A DNA stretch of 64,000 nucleotides from Enterobacteriaceae endosymbiont of Donacia thalassina. Lineage in GTDB: Bacteria > Pseudomonadota > Gammaproteobacteria > Enterobacterales > Enterobacteriaceae. The stretch spans positions 2,233 through 66,232 of the forward strand of contig NZ_CP046188.1 in assembly GCF_012568245.1 (NCBI RefSeq), given 5' to 3'. The notes under the pieces were generated by a model, which worked only from the letters and a program-made list of their open reading frames with translations, was not told where the DNA came from and searched no databases. Made by a program: the position numbers and the translations under genes. Positions within the stretch are counted from its first letter, which is position 1; each line of letters begins with the position of its first letter. Below, piece by piece: positions 29,152 through 38,957 of this stretch.

Positions 29152-30539
29152 ATTGTTCCAATATCAGTATCTTCTAAAAGAATATTATTCCTTTTTAATT
29201 TGTTTCTAATCAAATCAGCTTCACCCCATAATTTATTATTACGAGCAATTTCACGTTTTTTAATCAATTCCTTAATTTTATCTTCTGAATAAAAATTACA
29301 TGAATTTTGATTATTTTGTAAATATTCTTTAGGATTATAAAATAAAATTCCTAAAATATTTCCTAATTTTTTTAATTTTAAAATAAAATAATTAGCAATT
29401 AAATATTTTTTTTTTCTATAAGCAATATTTATTTTTTTAGATATCTTAAATAATATACTGTATGCTTTAGGAGTATTGAAATCATCATTCATGGAATTAT
29501 AAAATTGTTGTTCTAATAAAAAAAAATTATTTTTTATATTTTTTATATTAAAAGAATTTTTTTTATAAAATAAAGAAATATATAATTTTTGTATAGCTAA
29601 TTGTGCTTGTTTTAATTTGTTTTCACTAAATATAATAGGACTACGATAATGAGTAATTGTTAAAAAATATCTTATAACTTCTTTATTATATTTTAATAGT
29701 ATATCTTTTATTTTAAAAGTATTTTTTAATGATTTAGACATTTTTTTATTATCAATTATAATCATTCCTGTATGTATCCAATAATTAACATAAAATTTTT
29801 TATCAATACAAGAAGATTGTGCAATTTCATTTTCATGATGTGGAAATATTAAATCATTACCTCCACCATGTATATCAAAACATTTTCCTAAATATTTACG
29901 ACTTAAAGTTGAACATTCTATATGCCATCCTGGACGTCCATAACCCCAAGGGGAACTCCAACCTATATTACATTTATTAGTTAATTTCCATAAAATAAAA
30001 TCTTTATAATTTTTTTTAATATCAAAATTTTTGATTTTTATATTTGATTTTAATAAATTTAAATTTTGTTTTGATAAAATTCCATAATTTGGATATTTCT
30101 TTATAGAGAACATAATATCACCATTTGTAGCAATATATGCAATATTATTTCTTAATAATTTTTTTATTATAGAAATAATATCATGTATATGATTAGTAAC
30201 TTTAGGTTCATAATCAGGAGATAATATATCTAAATTATTAAAATCTTCTGATATTTTATCAATAATATTTTTTGTAATATATTTGATATTTTTATTTTGT
30301 TTTTTTGCTAATTTTATAATTTTATCATCAATATCTGTAATATTTCTTATATAATAGACTTTATATCCTAAAAATTTTAAATATTTAATAATAATATCAA
30401 ATATAATAAATGTTCTTCCATGACCAATATGACATGTATCGTATGGAGTTATACCACATACATAAATTTTAACTTGTTTTTTATTAATAGGGGAAAATAT
30501 TTCTTTTTTTTTACTTAATGTATTAAAAATTTTTAACAT
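29133..30539 (-). CDS. cysS: Cysteinyl-tRNA synthetase
   Basis: Class I synthetase charging tRNA-Cys, 468 aa (E. coli 461). Zinc ligand Cys28 is in VCGITPYD, HIGH is at 37-40, and the other zinc ligands are in GWHIECSTLS and FPHHENEIAQS. The KMSKS motif is intact in NKKMSKSLKNTF. AGAGGA precedes the ATG. The C-terminal end overlaps the start of ligA by 19 nt, so the two genes form one transcription unit and ligA translation may be coupled. Confidence 0.96.
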   Translation of the reverse strand: MLKIFNTLSKKKEIFSPINKKQVKIYVCGITPYDTCHIGHGRTFIIFDIIIKYLKFLGYKVYYIRNITDIDDKIIKLAKKQNKNIKYITKNIIDKISEDFNNLDILSPDYEPKVTNHIHDIISIIKKLLRNNIAYIATNGDIMFSIKKYPNYGILSKQNLNLLKSNIKIKNFDIKKNYKDFILWKLTNKCNIGWSSPWGYGRPGWHIECSTLSRKYLGKCFDIHGGGNDLIFPHHENEIAQSSCIDKKFYVNYWIHTGMIIIDNKKMSKSLKNTFKIKDILLKYNKEVIRYFLTITHYRSPIIFSENKLKQAQLAIQKLYISLFYKKNSFNIKNIKNNFFLLEQQFYNSMNDDFNTPKAYSILFKISKKINIAYRKKKYLIANYFILKLKKLGNILGILFYNPKEYLQNNQNSCNFYSEDKIKELIKKREIARNNKLWGEADLIRNKLKRNNILLEDTDIGTIWKKKI

Positions 30540-30584
30540 TTATTCCTCTTAATTAAATTTACATAAACTATTTTGAAAATAATA

Positions 30585-31970
30585 TTAAATATTTTCATTA
30601 TTATAATAATTTGAATAATTATCAAAACGTGTAATTTGATTGTTAAAAATTAATTTTATAGTTCCAATAGGTCCATTTCTTTGTTTTCCTATAATAATTT
30701 CAGCTATACCATGTGAATTAGTACTTTCATTATATACTTCATCTCTATATATAAACATAATAAGATCAGCATCCTGTTCTATTGAACCAGATTCTCGTAA
30801 ATCAGAATTCATTGGACGTTTATCAGATCTTTGTTCTAAAGATCTATTTAATTGAGATAAAGCAACAACAGGTACATGTAATTCTTTAGCTAATGATTTT
30901 AAAGAACGAGAAATTTCAGATATTTCTAATGTTCTATTAAAAGATAAGGAAGGAACTCTCATTAATTGTAAATAATCTACCATTATTAGACTTAAACCAT
31001 TATGTTCTCTAAATATTCTTCTAGCACGTAATCTAATTTCTGTAGGCGTTAATTCAGAAGAATCATCAATATATATATTTTTTTTTTTTAATAAAATTCC
31101 CATAGTTTTTGATATTTTTTTCCAATCATCATCATTTAATTGTCCTGTTCTAATTTTACTTTGATTAACACGTGAAAGAGACGCTAGCATACGAATCATA
31201 ATTTGTTCACAAGGCATTTCTAAACTAAATATTAATACAGGTTTATCTTGAGATATTGCTGTATGTTCACAAATATTCATTGCAAGAGTAGTTTTTCCCA
31301 TAGCAGGACGTGCCGCAATTATAATAAGATCAGAATTTTGTAATCCTGCTGTTTTTTTGTTTAATTCATGATAACCAGTATCTATTCCTGTAATCCCATT
31401 TTTGGGAGAATTATAAAATGATTCTATTTTAGAAATAGTCATTTCTAAAATTTTTTCTAAATTTTTAGGTTTAGTATTTTTACTAAAACGTTTTTCTGCC
31501 ATTTTAAATACACGAGATTCGGCTAAATTTAATAAATCCTCACTATTTCGACCATTTGGATAATATCCTGCTTCTGCTATTTCATTTGCTACAGATATCA
31601 TTTCTCTAATTATAGCACGTTCATGAACAATATCAGCATAAGCATATATATTTGATACACTAGGAATATTTTTAGATAATTCAGCTAAATATGCAAAACC
31701 TCCTATTTGATTTAATTTTTTTTTATTTTCTAAAGATTCAGATAGTGTTATTAAATCAATAGGTTTACCTAATTCTATTAAAAAACTCATTTCATTGAAA
31801 ATTATTTTATGTGATAAAATAAAAAAATCATCTACTATTATTTTTTCTATAATATAATCCCAACGATTGTTATCTAACATTAAACCTCCTAATATTGACT
31901 GTTCTGCTTCTAAAGAATGAGGAGGTGTTTTTATTTTTTCAATTTGTAAATCTTTTTTAAATTGTTTCAT
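30585..31970 (-). CDS. dnaB: Replicative DNA helicase DnaB
   Basis: Hexameric 5'-3' helicase unwinding the replication fork. The 461-aa length compares with 471 in E. coli. The N-terminal DnaG/DnaC interaction domain begins KTPPHSLEAEQSILGGLMLD. The RecA-like core has P-loop ARPAMGKTTLA (220-230), ISFSLEMP-type VLIFSLEMP, Walker B IMVDYLQLM and SDLRESGSIEQDADLIMFI. It is well conserved. dusA lies upstream on the same strand, as in E. coli where pspG and qorA intervene. Confidence 0.97.
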   Translation of the reverse strand: MKQFKKDLQIEKIKTPPHSLEAEQSILGGLMLDNNRWDYIIEKIIVDDFFILSHKIIFNEMSFLIELGKPIDLITLSESLENKKKLNQIGGFAYLAELSKNIPSVSNIYAYADIVHERAIIREMISVANEIAEAGYYPNGRNSEDLLNLAESRVFKMAEKRFSKNTKPKNLEKILEMTISKIESFYNSPKNGITGIDTGYHELNKKTAGLQNSDLIIIAARPAMGKTTLAMNICEHTAISQDKPVLIFSLEMPCEQIMIRMLASLSRVNQSKIRTGQLNDDDWKKISKTMGILLKKKNIYIDDSSELTPTEIRLRARRIFREHNGLSLIMVDYLQLMRVPSLSFNRTLEISEISRSLKSLAKELHVPVVALSQLNRSLEQRSDKRPMNSDLRESGSIEQDADLIMFIYRDEVYNESTNSHGIAEIIIGKQRNGPIGTIKLIFNNQITRFDNYSNYYNNENI

Positions 31971-32027
31971 TTAATTATTTATTACCATATATAAAATATA
32001 ATTTTAATTTACTTAAAATAAAATTTA

Positions 32028-33008
32028 TTATTTTATTTTTATAAAAGATAAAGCTTTTTTTAAAAAATCTAATTTATTATTTTTTAAATAATTTCTATTA
32101 TTATAAATAAAATTTTTAAAATTTTTTGATCCATTAATACCATAAAAAATATTTAATAAAGGAGTAATAATAGTTATTAATGGGATACCTTTTTTTAATT
32201 CTTTTTCTATATAAGAAAACATTGATTTTACTATTATTATAGGATTTTTAATAATAGATTTGTTATGATAGATATATTTTTCTATATCTACTAACATCAT
32301 AGGATTTTTAAAAATCTCTCTACCTATCATAACACCATCAACATATTTTAAATGTTCTTTTATATTTAATAAAGTTTTTATACCACCATTAATTGATATT
32401 TTTATATTTGGGAAATCTTTCTTTACTTTATAAATAATTTTATAATTTAATTTAGGAATTATTAAATTTTTTCTTGTATTAATTTTTTTATCAAGTAATG
32501 CTGTTCTTGCATGAATAATAAATCTTTTACAACCACTCTTTATAAGTAAATCAATAAATTTATGTAAAGAAAAATAATTCTCATTATTATTAATACCAAT
32601 ACGCATTTTAACAGTAATTGGTATAGATACACTATCACTCATAGATTTAATACAATCTGATACAATAATAGGATATTTCATTAGACATGCACCAAAATTA
32701 CCTTTTTGAGATCTTAAAGATGGACATCCTAAATTTAAATTAATTTCTTTATATCCTATTTTTTCTGCTTTTTTAGCACAAAAAGATAATAATTTTGGAT
32801 CATTACCAGCTATTTGTAATACAATATTATTAACATTTTTATTTTCTAATAAAATTACTTGATTATTTTTAATTAAATTAGAATGAATCATTTCAGTATA
32901 TAAAAGTGCTTTTTTAGTTAATTTACGGTAAAAATATCTACAATGTTTATTAATTTTTTTAAACATAGGAGCTATTTCAAATCTAAAATATGGGATATTT
33001 TTTTTCAT
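32028..33008 (-). CDS. dusA: tRNA-dihydrouridine synthase A
   Basis: FMN enzyme reducing U20/U20a in tRNA D-loops. It is 326 aa (E. coli about 330). FMN-barrel motifs are EINLNLGCPSLRSQKGNFGACLM (catalytic Cys108), ITVKMRIGIN, KRFIIHART and ISINGGIKT. The proton-donor loop is intact, but the segment following the start, PMLDWTDRHCR in E. coli, reads PMFKKINKHCR here, a local loss of conserved residues near the active barrel mouth. The order dusA-dnaB is ancestral. Confidence 0.93.
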   Translation of the reverse strand: MKKNIPYFRFEIAPMFKKINKHCRYFYRKLTKKALLYTEMIHSNLIKNNQVILLENKNVNNIVLQIAGNDPKLLSFCAKKAEKIGYKEINLNLGCPSLRSQKGNFGACLMKYPIIVSDCIKSMSDSVSIPITVKMRIGINNNENYFSLHKFIDLLIKSGCKRFIIHARTALLDKKINTRKNLIIPKLNYKIIYKVKKDFPNIKISINGGIKTLLNIKEHLKYVDGVMIGREIFKNPMMLVDIEKYIYHNKSIIKNPIIIVKSMFSYIEKELKKGIPLITIITPLLNIFYGINGSKNFKNFIYNNRNYLKNNKLDFLKKALSFIKIK

Positions 33009-33086
33009 ATTTATGATAAATAAATGGAATAATTATATGTGTAAATTACATATATTAAAATAACAAATATATTTTAAATATATTAT

Positions 33087-34436
33087 TTATTTATATGGAT
33101 TTTTGTTTTCTTGAAATTTTAAATATATAATATTACCAATACACTGTAACTTTTTATAAAAAAAATTTAATAAATAACGTTTGTAATTATTATTTAATTT
33201 TGTTAATTGATTACCATGTATTTTAAATATTAAAGGATTATTTTTTATCTGATGTATATATTTTAACTTTATACGTTTACCATTATGTATAGGGGGTAAA
33301 ACTAATTTAGTTGCTAAATTTAAAATTTTCATAAGTTTAGAAGTATTATATATTTTAATAGATATGTTATATATTTTATAAATTAATGTAAAAATATTTT
33401 TCAAATTTATATCAAATTTAGCTGAAAGAGAAATTATAGGAAAAAATTTAAATTTTATTTTTATAAGTTTTTTTATTAAATTAATATCTTTTGATTTAAT
33501 AAGATCTATTTTATTTATTACTAAAATTATTGGTTTTTTTTGAGAAATAATATGTTTTATAATTGTTATATCTTGATTACAAAAAATTTTTTTTTCTCCA
33601 TTTATTATATATAAAATAATATTAGATTTTTTTATAATTTTATAAGATTCTAGAATTGAAATTTTTTCTATTTTATTATTAATTTTATTTTTTTTCTTTA
33701 TACCAGCTGTATCGATTAAAGTAATATTTTTATTTAAATTATTTAATGATATAGAAATACTTTCTCTTGTTGTACAAGGAATATTATTAACAATTATTCT
33801 TTTTTCATTAATAAATTTATTTACTAAAGTAGATTTACCTACATTTGGCATACCTATAAGAGCTAATTTAATATTTTTATTTTTATTTTTATTTTTATTT
33901 TTATGTTTATTTTTTATAAAAACTTTATTCATATTTTGTTTACTTATATATATATTCCTTATATAAGAAAGTAATATTTTTTTTAATTTTAAAATATCGT
34001 TTTTATTTATAATATTTATTTGATAAAAATCTATACCTAAAGAATAAAATTCAGTATCTATAAAATTTTTTTTCTTTGTATTTAATATAATAATTATTTT
34101 TTTTTCATACTTACGAATATTATAAATAACTTCATAATCTATATTGTTAAGTTTATCCCCTTTTATTATTAATAAAATCAAATTAGATTCTTTAATTAAG
34201 AATAAAATTTGTTCTTTTATTAAAGATTTTTTTTCATTAAATTTATTATAACTTACTGTATCTACACAAATAAATTTATAATTTTTAATTTTAGCATTAC
34301 CATATTTTCTATCTATTGTAAAATGTGGTATTTTATTAACTAAGGAATCATATTTTTTAATTAAAATATTATATAAAGAAGATTTACCTACATTATTATC
34401 ACCTAATATAGTAATATTAGGATATTGATATGTCAT
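33087..34436 (-). CDS. der: Ribosome-assembly GTPase Der (EngA) with degenerate first G domain
   Basis: Tandem-GTPase factor for 50S assembly, 449 aa (E. coli 490). The second G domain is complete: GMPNVGKST (195-203), CTTRES, DTAG (242-245), NKID and SAKF. The first keeps GDNNVGKSS (12-20) and TIDRKYG but the DTGG motif is DTVS (59-62) and the NKTD motif is NTKK (119-122), so its guanine specificity and switch II look lost. The KH-like domain is present (KLKYIHQIKNNP, IHGNQLTKLNNNYKRYL). The linker holds a Lys-Asn repeat (about 178-188). It follows bamB and hisS as in E. coli. Confidence 0.92.
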   Translation of the reverse strand: MTYQYPNITILGDNNVGKSSLYNILIKKYDSLVNKIPHFTIDRKYGNAKIKNYKFICVDTVSYNKFNEKKSLIKEQILFLIKESNLILLIIKGDKLNNIDYEVIYNIRKYEKKIIIILNTKKKNFIDTEFYSLGIDFYQINIINKNDILKLKKILLSYIRNIYISKQNMNKVFIKNKHKNKNKNKNKNIKLALIGMPNVGKSTLVNKFINEKRIIVNNIPCTTRESISISLNNLNKNITLIDTAGIKKKNKINNKIEKISILESYKIIKKSNIILYIINGEKKIFCNQDITIIKHIISQKKPIILVINKIDLIKSKDINLIKKLIKIKFKFFPIISLSAKFDINLKNIFTLIYKIYNISIKIYNTSKLMKILNLATKLVLPPIHNGKRIKLKYIHQIKNNPLIFKIHGNQLTKLNNNYKRYLLNFFYKKLQCIGNIIYLKFQENKNPYK

Positions 34437-34451
34437 TTTTATCTCTTTGAT

Positions 34452-35648
34452 TTATGATGTTATTAAAATTTCGAATAAATATATTTTGTTATATATAGTT
34501 TGTATAATTAATTTATTTTTTATTAACAAAATATAATTTATTTTATGTTTATCAATTTTTTTATTTCCAAGAAAAATTCCTTTTTTATTATCTAACCAAT
34601 AAAGAAAACCTTTATTATTAGTAAAAAAAATTTTTTTATTATAAATAAATAAATTATTAATTTTATTATTTTTAAATTTATCTTGTATCCATATTAAATC
34701 ACCATTTTTTGCATTTAATGAAATAATTCTATTTTGAAGATCTATTAAATATAGAATATTATTGTATATAATAAAATTTTTTTTAGTAAAATATATTTTT
34801 TCCCAAATAATATCACCTGTACTTAAATTTAAAGCCATTAAACTACCATTATAAGATGAAATATAAACTATGCCATTATAAATAACTGGTTGTATATCAA
34901 TATCATTGATATTAATCAAATTTTTTTTATTATTAAATTTAAATGAATTTTGTTCCCATACTAATAACCCATTTTTAATTATACGTAAACTAATTAAACC
35001 ATTGTCACTACCAGTAATAACATTATCAAAAAAAATAACAGGAGTAGATAAACCTCTTATAGAAAATATATTTGAAGGACCTAAACTTACAGTCCATAAA
35101 ATTTTACCATTATTTTTATCTAAACCTTGTAAAATATCTCCCATACTATGTACTAATAGTACATTTTTTCTAATAACAAAATCAGATAATATTTCAGTAA
35201 ATACATTTTGTATCCAAATTATAGATTTTTTCTTTATATTTATCGCAAAAATTTTTCCTTGTTTATTACCTACAAACAAATAATTATTAGAAATTATAGG
35301 ACCAGTAACAAGATCTAGATATTTACAAAATGGAAAAAAACAAAATTTATTTATTAAATTAATATACCAAATAATTTTTCCTGTTTTTATATTTATACAA
35401 TAAATAAATCCGTTTTTATTTGCTAAATATAAAAGTCCTTTATAATAAAAAGGATGTAATTTTTTAAAAGAAATATTATCTTTACCTATTTTATTTTGCC
35501 AAATTAATTTAAATTTAATTTTATTAAATTGATAAAAAGAATTATAATTTTTATATAAAATATCTTTTTTTTTACATGTACAAGAAGTTAAAAAAATAGA
35601 ACAAAAAATAAATATTAATATTGTAAATTTTGATAATTTTATTTTCAT
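34452..35648 (-). CDS. bamB: Outer-membrane assembly lipoprotein BamB
   Basis: Beta-propeller lipoprotein of the BAM complex that inserts outer-membrane proteins. The signal peptide is followed by lipobox LTSC with Cys23, ready for Lgt/LspA processing. PQQ-like blades recur as GLLYLANKNGFIYCINIKTG, NGKILWTVSLG, YISSYNGSLMALNLSTGDI and ISLNAKNGDLIW. Length is 398 aa (E. coli 392). It lies between hisS and der as in E. coli, with yfgM lost. AAGAG precedes the ATG. LspA (54597-55079) would be needed for its maturation. Confidence 0.94.
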   Translation of the reverse strand: MKIKLSKFTILIFIFCSIFLTSCTCKKKDILYKNYNSFYQFNKIKFKLIWQNKIGKDNISFKKLHPFYYKGLLYLANKNGFIYCINIKTGKIIWYINLINKFCFFPFCKYLDLVTGPIISNNYLFVGNKQGKIFAINIKKKSIIWIQNVFTEILSDFVIRKNVLLVHSMGDILQGLDKNNGKILWTVSLGPSNIFSIRGLSTPVIFFDNVITGSDNGLISLRIIKNGLLVWEQNSFKFNNKKNLININDIDIQPVIYNGIVYISSYNGSLMALNLSTGDIIWEKIYFTKKNFIIYNNILYLIDLQNRIISLNAKNGDLIWIQDKFKNNKINNLFIYNKKIFFTNNKGFLYWLDNKKGIFLGNKKIDKHKINYILLIKNKLIIQTIYNKIYLFEILITS

Positions 35649-35718
35649 ATTTTACTCTTTAAAAATTTTCATAATTTTGAAATTTAATAAAATAAATTTT
35701 TTAAATAAAAAATATTTA

Positions 35719-37002
35719 TTAAAATATTTTTTCTAAATAAGATATTAATTTATTTTCTGGTATAATTATTTGTTTTTTTAAATACAAATTTTTAATAATA
35801 ATTGAATTATTATCTATTTCTTTTTGACCTATTATAATTATGAAATGTGATTTATATTTATTTGCCTGAATAATTTGTTTTTTTAAATTTTGGAAAAGAT
35901 AACTAGTAATTATTTTTAATTTTGGAAAATTATTTCTAATTAATTCCCCAATTAATAAAGTTTTCTGTAAAATATGATTATTTTCTATTGGTATTAAAAA
36001 AATATCAATTAAAAATTTAATATCTATTTTTATAGATTGAATAGTTTGTATTAATAAAATTAAACGTTCTATTCCTATAGCACAACCGATACCTTTATTG
36101 ATTTTTCTATTACTCATATTATCAATTAATTTATCATATCTTCCACCACCACATATAGTTTTAGAACCCCCTTTTCCTATATCATTGGTTTTCCATTCAA
36201 ATACTATGTCATTATAGTAATCTAATCCTCTAACTAAACAATTATTTATAGTAAATTTTATATTCATAAAATTTAAAATCTGACATAATTCTTTAAATTT
36301 ATTTATACTATTTATACTAATAAAATCTTGTAATTTAGGTGCATTATTTATTAATTCTTTAATATTTTTATGATTACTATCTAAAATCCTTAAAGGATTA
36401 TTATAGATTTTTTTTCTATCTTTTATATCTAAAAAACGAGAATTTTTTTCTAAATAAAATATTAATTTTTTTACATATTCTTTTCTATCTATTATAGAAC
36501 CAAGGGAATTAATTTCTAAAAAAACATTATTCGTAATGTTTAATTTTTTCCATATATTATTTATAATAATAATAATTTCAGCATCAATATAAGGAGATTT
36601 TAATCCAAGTATTTCAATTCCAATTTGATGAAATTGTCTATATCGTCCTTTTTGTGGTCTTTCATATCGAAACATAGGTCCATTATACCAAAAACGTTTA
36701 TTATTATAAAAAATATTATGTTCTATAATAGCCCTAATAAAACCAGTAGTTCCTTCAGGACGTAAAGTTAAAGAATTATTATTTTTATCTAATAAAGTAT
36801 ACATTTCTTTTTCTCTAATATCTGTATATTCTCCAATATTTTTTTTAAATAATTCACTTTTTTCTAAAATAGGTAATTTAATTTCTTGATATCCATAATT
36901 ATTTAAAATATTTTTAATAATATTTTCAATATTTTCCCATAATAAAGTATTTGGAAATAAATAATCATGCATACCATGAATTGCTGTAATTTTTTTTATC
37001 AC
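35719..37002 (-). CDS. hisS: Histidyl-tRNA synthetase (GTG start)
   Basis: Class II dimeric synthetase, 427 aa (E. coli 424). Motif 2 is MFRYERPQKGRYRQFHQIG; histidine-specific signatures are LVRGLDYYNDIVFEW and CGGGRYDKL. Motif 3 is IGCAIGIERLILL. The start codon is GTG: IKKITAIHGMHDYLFP aligns with the E. coli N-terminus NIQAIRGMNDYLPG, which rules out the internal ATG. A weak AAGAGA lies before it. First gene of hisS-bamB-der. Confidence 0.95.
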   Translation of the reverse strand: MIKKITAIHGMHDYLFPNTLLWENIENIIKNILNNYGYQEIKLPILEKSELFKKNIGEYTDIREKEMYTLLDKNNNSLTLRPEGTTGFIRAIIEHNIFYNNKRFWYNGPMFRYERPQKGRYRQFHQIGIEILGLKSPYIDAEIIIIINNIWKKLNITNNVFLEINSLGSIIDRKEYVKKLIFYLEKNSRFLDIKDRKKIYNNPLRILDSNHKNIKELINNAPKLQDFISINSINKFKELCQILNFMNIKFTINNCLVRGLDYYNDIVFEWKTNDIGKGGSKTICGGGRYDKLIDNMSNRKINKGIGCAIGIERLILLIQTIQSIKIDIKFLIDIFLIPIENNHILQKTLLIGELIRNNFPKLKIITSYLFQNLKKQIIQANKYKSHFIIIIGQKEIDNNSIIIKNLYLKKQIIIPENKLISYLEKIF

Positions 37003-37190
37003 TATAAAATCTCTTTTTTATAAAAGAATATAAATTTAATAATTTAAATTATTTATTAATATTTTAACAAAATATAAATATATTATACTAATAACAATTA
37101 ATTTTTAAAATAAAATATATACTCTTCATATATTTTTTATATAATAAAATAAATTATATTTAATTAATTAAATAAAAAATATATATTTTA

Positions 37191-37643
37191 ATGAAAAATG
37201 ATGTTTATTGGATGAAATATGCTTTATATTTTGCTAAATTAGCAAAAAATTCTGGAGAAATACCAGTAGGAGCAATTATTGTAAAAAATAATCAAATTAT
37301 TTCTTTCGGTAATAATAATTCAATTAAAAAAAATGATCCTACAGCACATGCAGAAATAATAGCTTTAAGAAAAGCCGGAAAATATTTAAAAAATTATAGA
37401 TTATTAAATACAACCATGTATGTAACATTAGAACCATGTTTAATGTGTTCTGGAGCCATAATTATTAGTAGAATTTCCCGTTTAGTTTTTAGTACTTATA
37501 ATAAAAAATCCAATAGTATTGGATCTTTTATAGATCTCTTAGGAATTTATAAAATAAATCATAAAATAAGAATAAATTCTGGAATCCTAAAAAAAGAATG
37601 TACAAATATTATAAAAAAATTTTTTTCTTTAAAAAGAAAATAA
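37191..37643 (+). CDS. tadA: tRNA adenosine(34) deaminase TadA
   Basis: Zinc enzyme converting A34 to inosine in tRNA-Arg(ACG), which is encoded at 25986-26058. The 150-aa product (E. coli 167) has zinc ligands His53 and the catalytic Glu55 in THAHAE-type TAHAEIIALR, plus Cys83 and Cys86 in LEPCLMCSGAI. The C-terminus is slightly short. It diverges from hisS, and glyA follows 23 nt after its stop. Confidence 0.94.
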   Translation: MKNDVYWMKYALYFAKLAKNSGEIPVGAIIVKNNQIISFGNNNSIKKNDPTAHAEIIALRKAGKYLKNYRLLNTTMYVTLEPCLMCSGAIIISRISRLVFSTYNKKSNSIGSFIDLLGIYKINHKIRINSGILKKECTNIIKKFFSLKRK

Positions 37644-37666
37644 TTTTATTAAAAAGGTTAATTAAT

Positions 37667-38911
37667 TTGAAAAAAGATAAAAAAATTTTAAAAAATGATA
37701 TAGAATTATTAAATATTTTAAATAAAGAATCAAAAAGACAAGAAGAAAATATTAACTTAATAGCTTCTGAAAATTATACATCAAATAATGTTATGTTAAT
37801 TCAAGGATCTCAGTTAACTAATAAATATGCAGAAGGATATCCTAAATATAGATACTATGGTGGATGTAAATATATTGATCAAATCGAAAATCTTGCTATA
37901 AAAAGAGCTAAAAAATTATTTAAAGCAGATTATGCAAATGTCCAGCCACATTCAGGATCACAAGCTAATTTCGCAGTTTATATGGCTTTATTAAAACCTG
38001 GAGATATTATTATGGGATTAGAAAATTCACATGGAGGTCATTTAACACATGGATCTCAAGTAAATTTTTCAGGAAAATTTTATAAAAATATATCATATAA
38101 AACTAATCAAAAAGGAATAATTGATTATAATAATCTATTAAAATTAGCTAAAAAATATAAACCAAAAATAATTATTGGAGGTTTTTCTTCTTATTCTAGA
38201 ATATGTAATTGGGTTAAAATGAGAGATATTGCTGATACAGTAAATGCATATTTTTTAGTAGATATTTCACATATTGCAGGATTAATAATTGCTGGATTAT
38301 ATCCAAATCCATTACCATATGCACACGTAGTTACTAGTACAACTCATAAAACATTAGCTGGTCCCAGAGGAGGGATAATATTATCATTAAAAAAAAATAA
38401 ACATTTATTTGAAAAATTTAATAAAGCTATTTTTCCTGGAAGTCAAGGAGGTCCTTTAATGCATGTTATTGCGGCTAAAGCAGTAGCATTTAAAGAAGCA
38501 TTTAATCCTAAATTTATTACATATCAAAAACAAATTTTAAAAAATGCTAAATTAATGGTAAAAATATTTAAAAAAAATAACTATAAGATAGTATCAAATG
38601 ATACTGATAGTCATCTATTTATTATAGATTTAACAAATAAAAATATAACAGGTGCAGAAGCTGAATTATTGTTAGAACAACATAATATTATTGTTAATAA
38701 AAATAGTATTCCTGATGATATAAACCCCCCTTCTATTACTTCTGGAATAAGAATAGGAACTCCGGCTATTACAAAAAGGGGTTTAAAAGAAAAAGAAATA
38801 TATTTATTATGTCAATATATTATAAATATTTTAAATCACAAAAACAAATATATTAAAAATATAAAAAATGATATTATAAAATTATGTAAATTATTTCCTG
38901 TATATAATTAA
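37667..38911 (+). CDS. glyA: Serine hydroxymethyltransferase (TTG start)
   Basis: PLP enzyme converting serine to glycine and charging THF with one carbon for FolD. I place the start at TTG 37667: AAGG lies 9 nt upstream and the 414-aa product (E. coli 417) then aligns with the E. coli N-terminus. A longer frame from an ATG at 37598 would overlap tadA by 46 nt and add 23 unmatched Lys/Ile residues. Motifs are INLIASENYTS, NKYAEGYPKYRYYGG, QPHSGSQANFAVY, the PLP lysine in TTHKTLAGPRGG and GSQGGPLMHVIAAKAVA. Confidence 0.93.
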   Translation: MKKDKKILKNDIELLNILNKESKRQEENINLIASENYTSNNVMLIQGSQLTNKYAEGYPKYRYYGGCKYIDQIENLAIKRAKKLFKADYANVQPHSGSQANFAVYMALLKPGDIIMGLENSHGGHLTHGSQVNFSGKFYKNISYKTNQKGIIDYNNLLKLAKKYKPKIIIGGFSSYSRICNWVKMRDIADTVNAYFLVDISHIAGLIIAGLYPNPLPYAHVVTSTTHKTLAGPRGGIILSLKKNKHLFEKFNKAIFPGSQGGPLMHVIAAKAVAFKEAFNPKFITYQKQILKNAKLMVKIFKKNNYKIVSNDTDSHLFIIDLTNKNITGAEAELLLEQHNIIVNKNSIPDDINPPSITSGIRIGTPAITKRGLKEKEIYLLCQYIINILNHKNKYIKNIKNDIIKLCKLFPVYN

Positions 38912-38957
38912 TAATATTTAAATATTAACTAAATTATTATAAAAGAGTAATTTAAAA

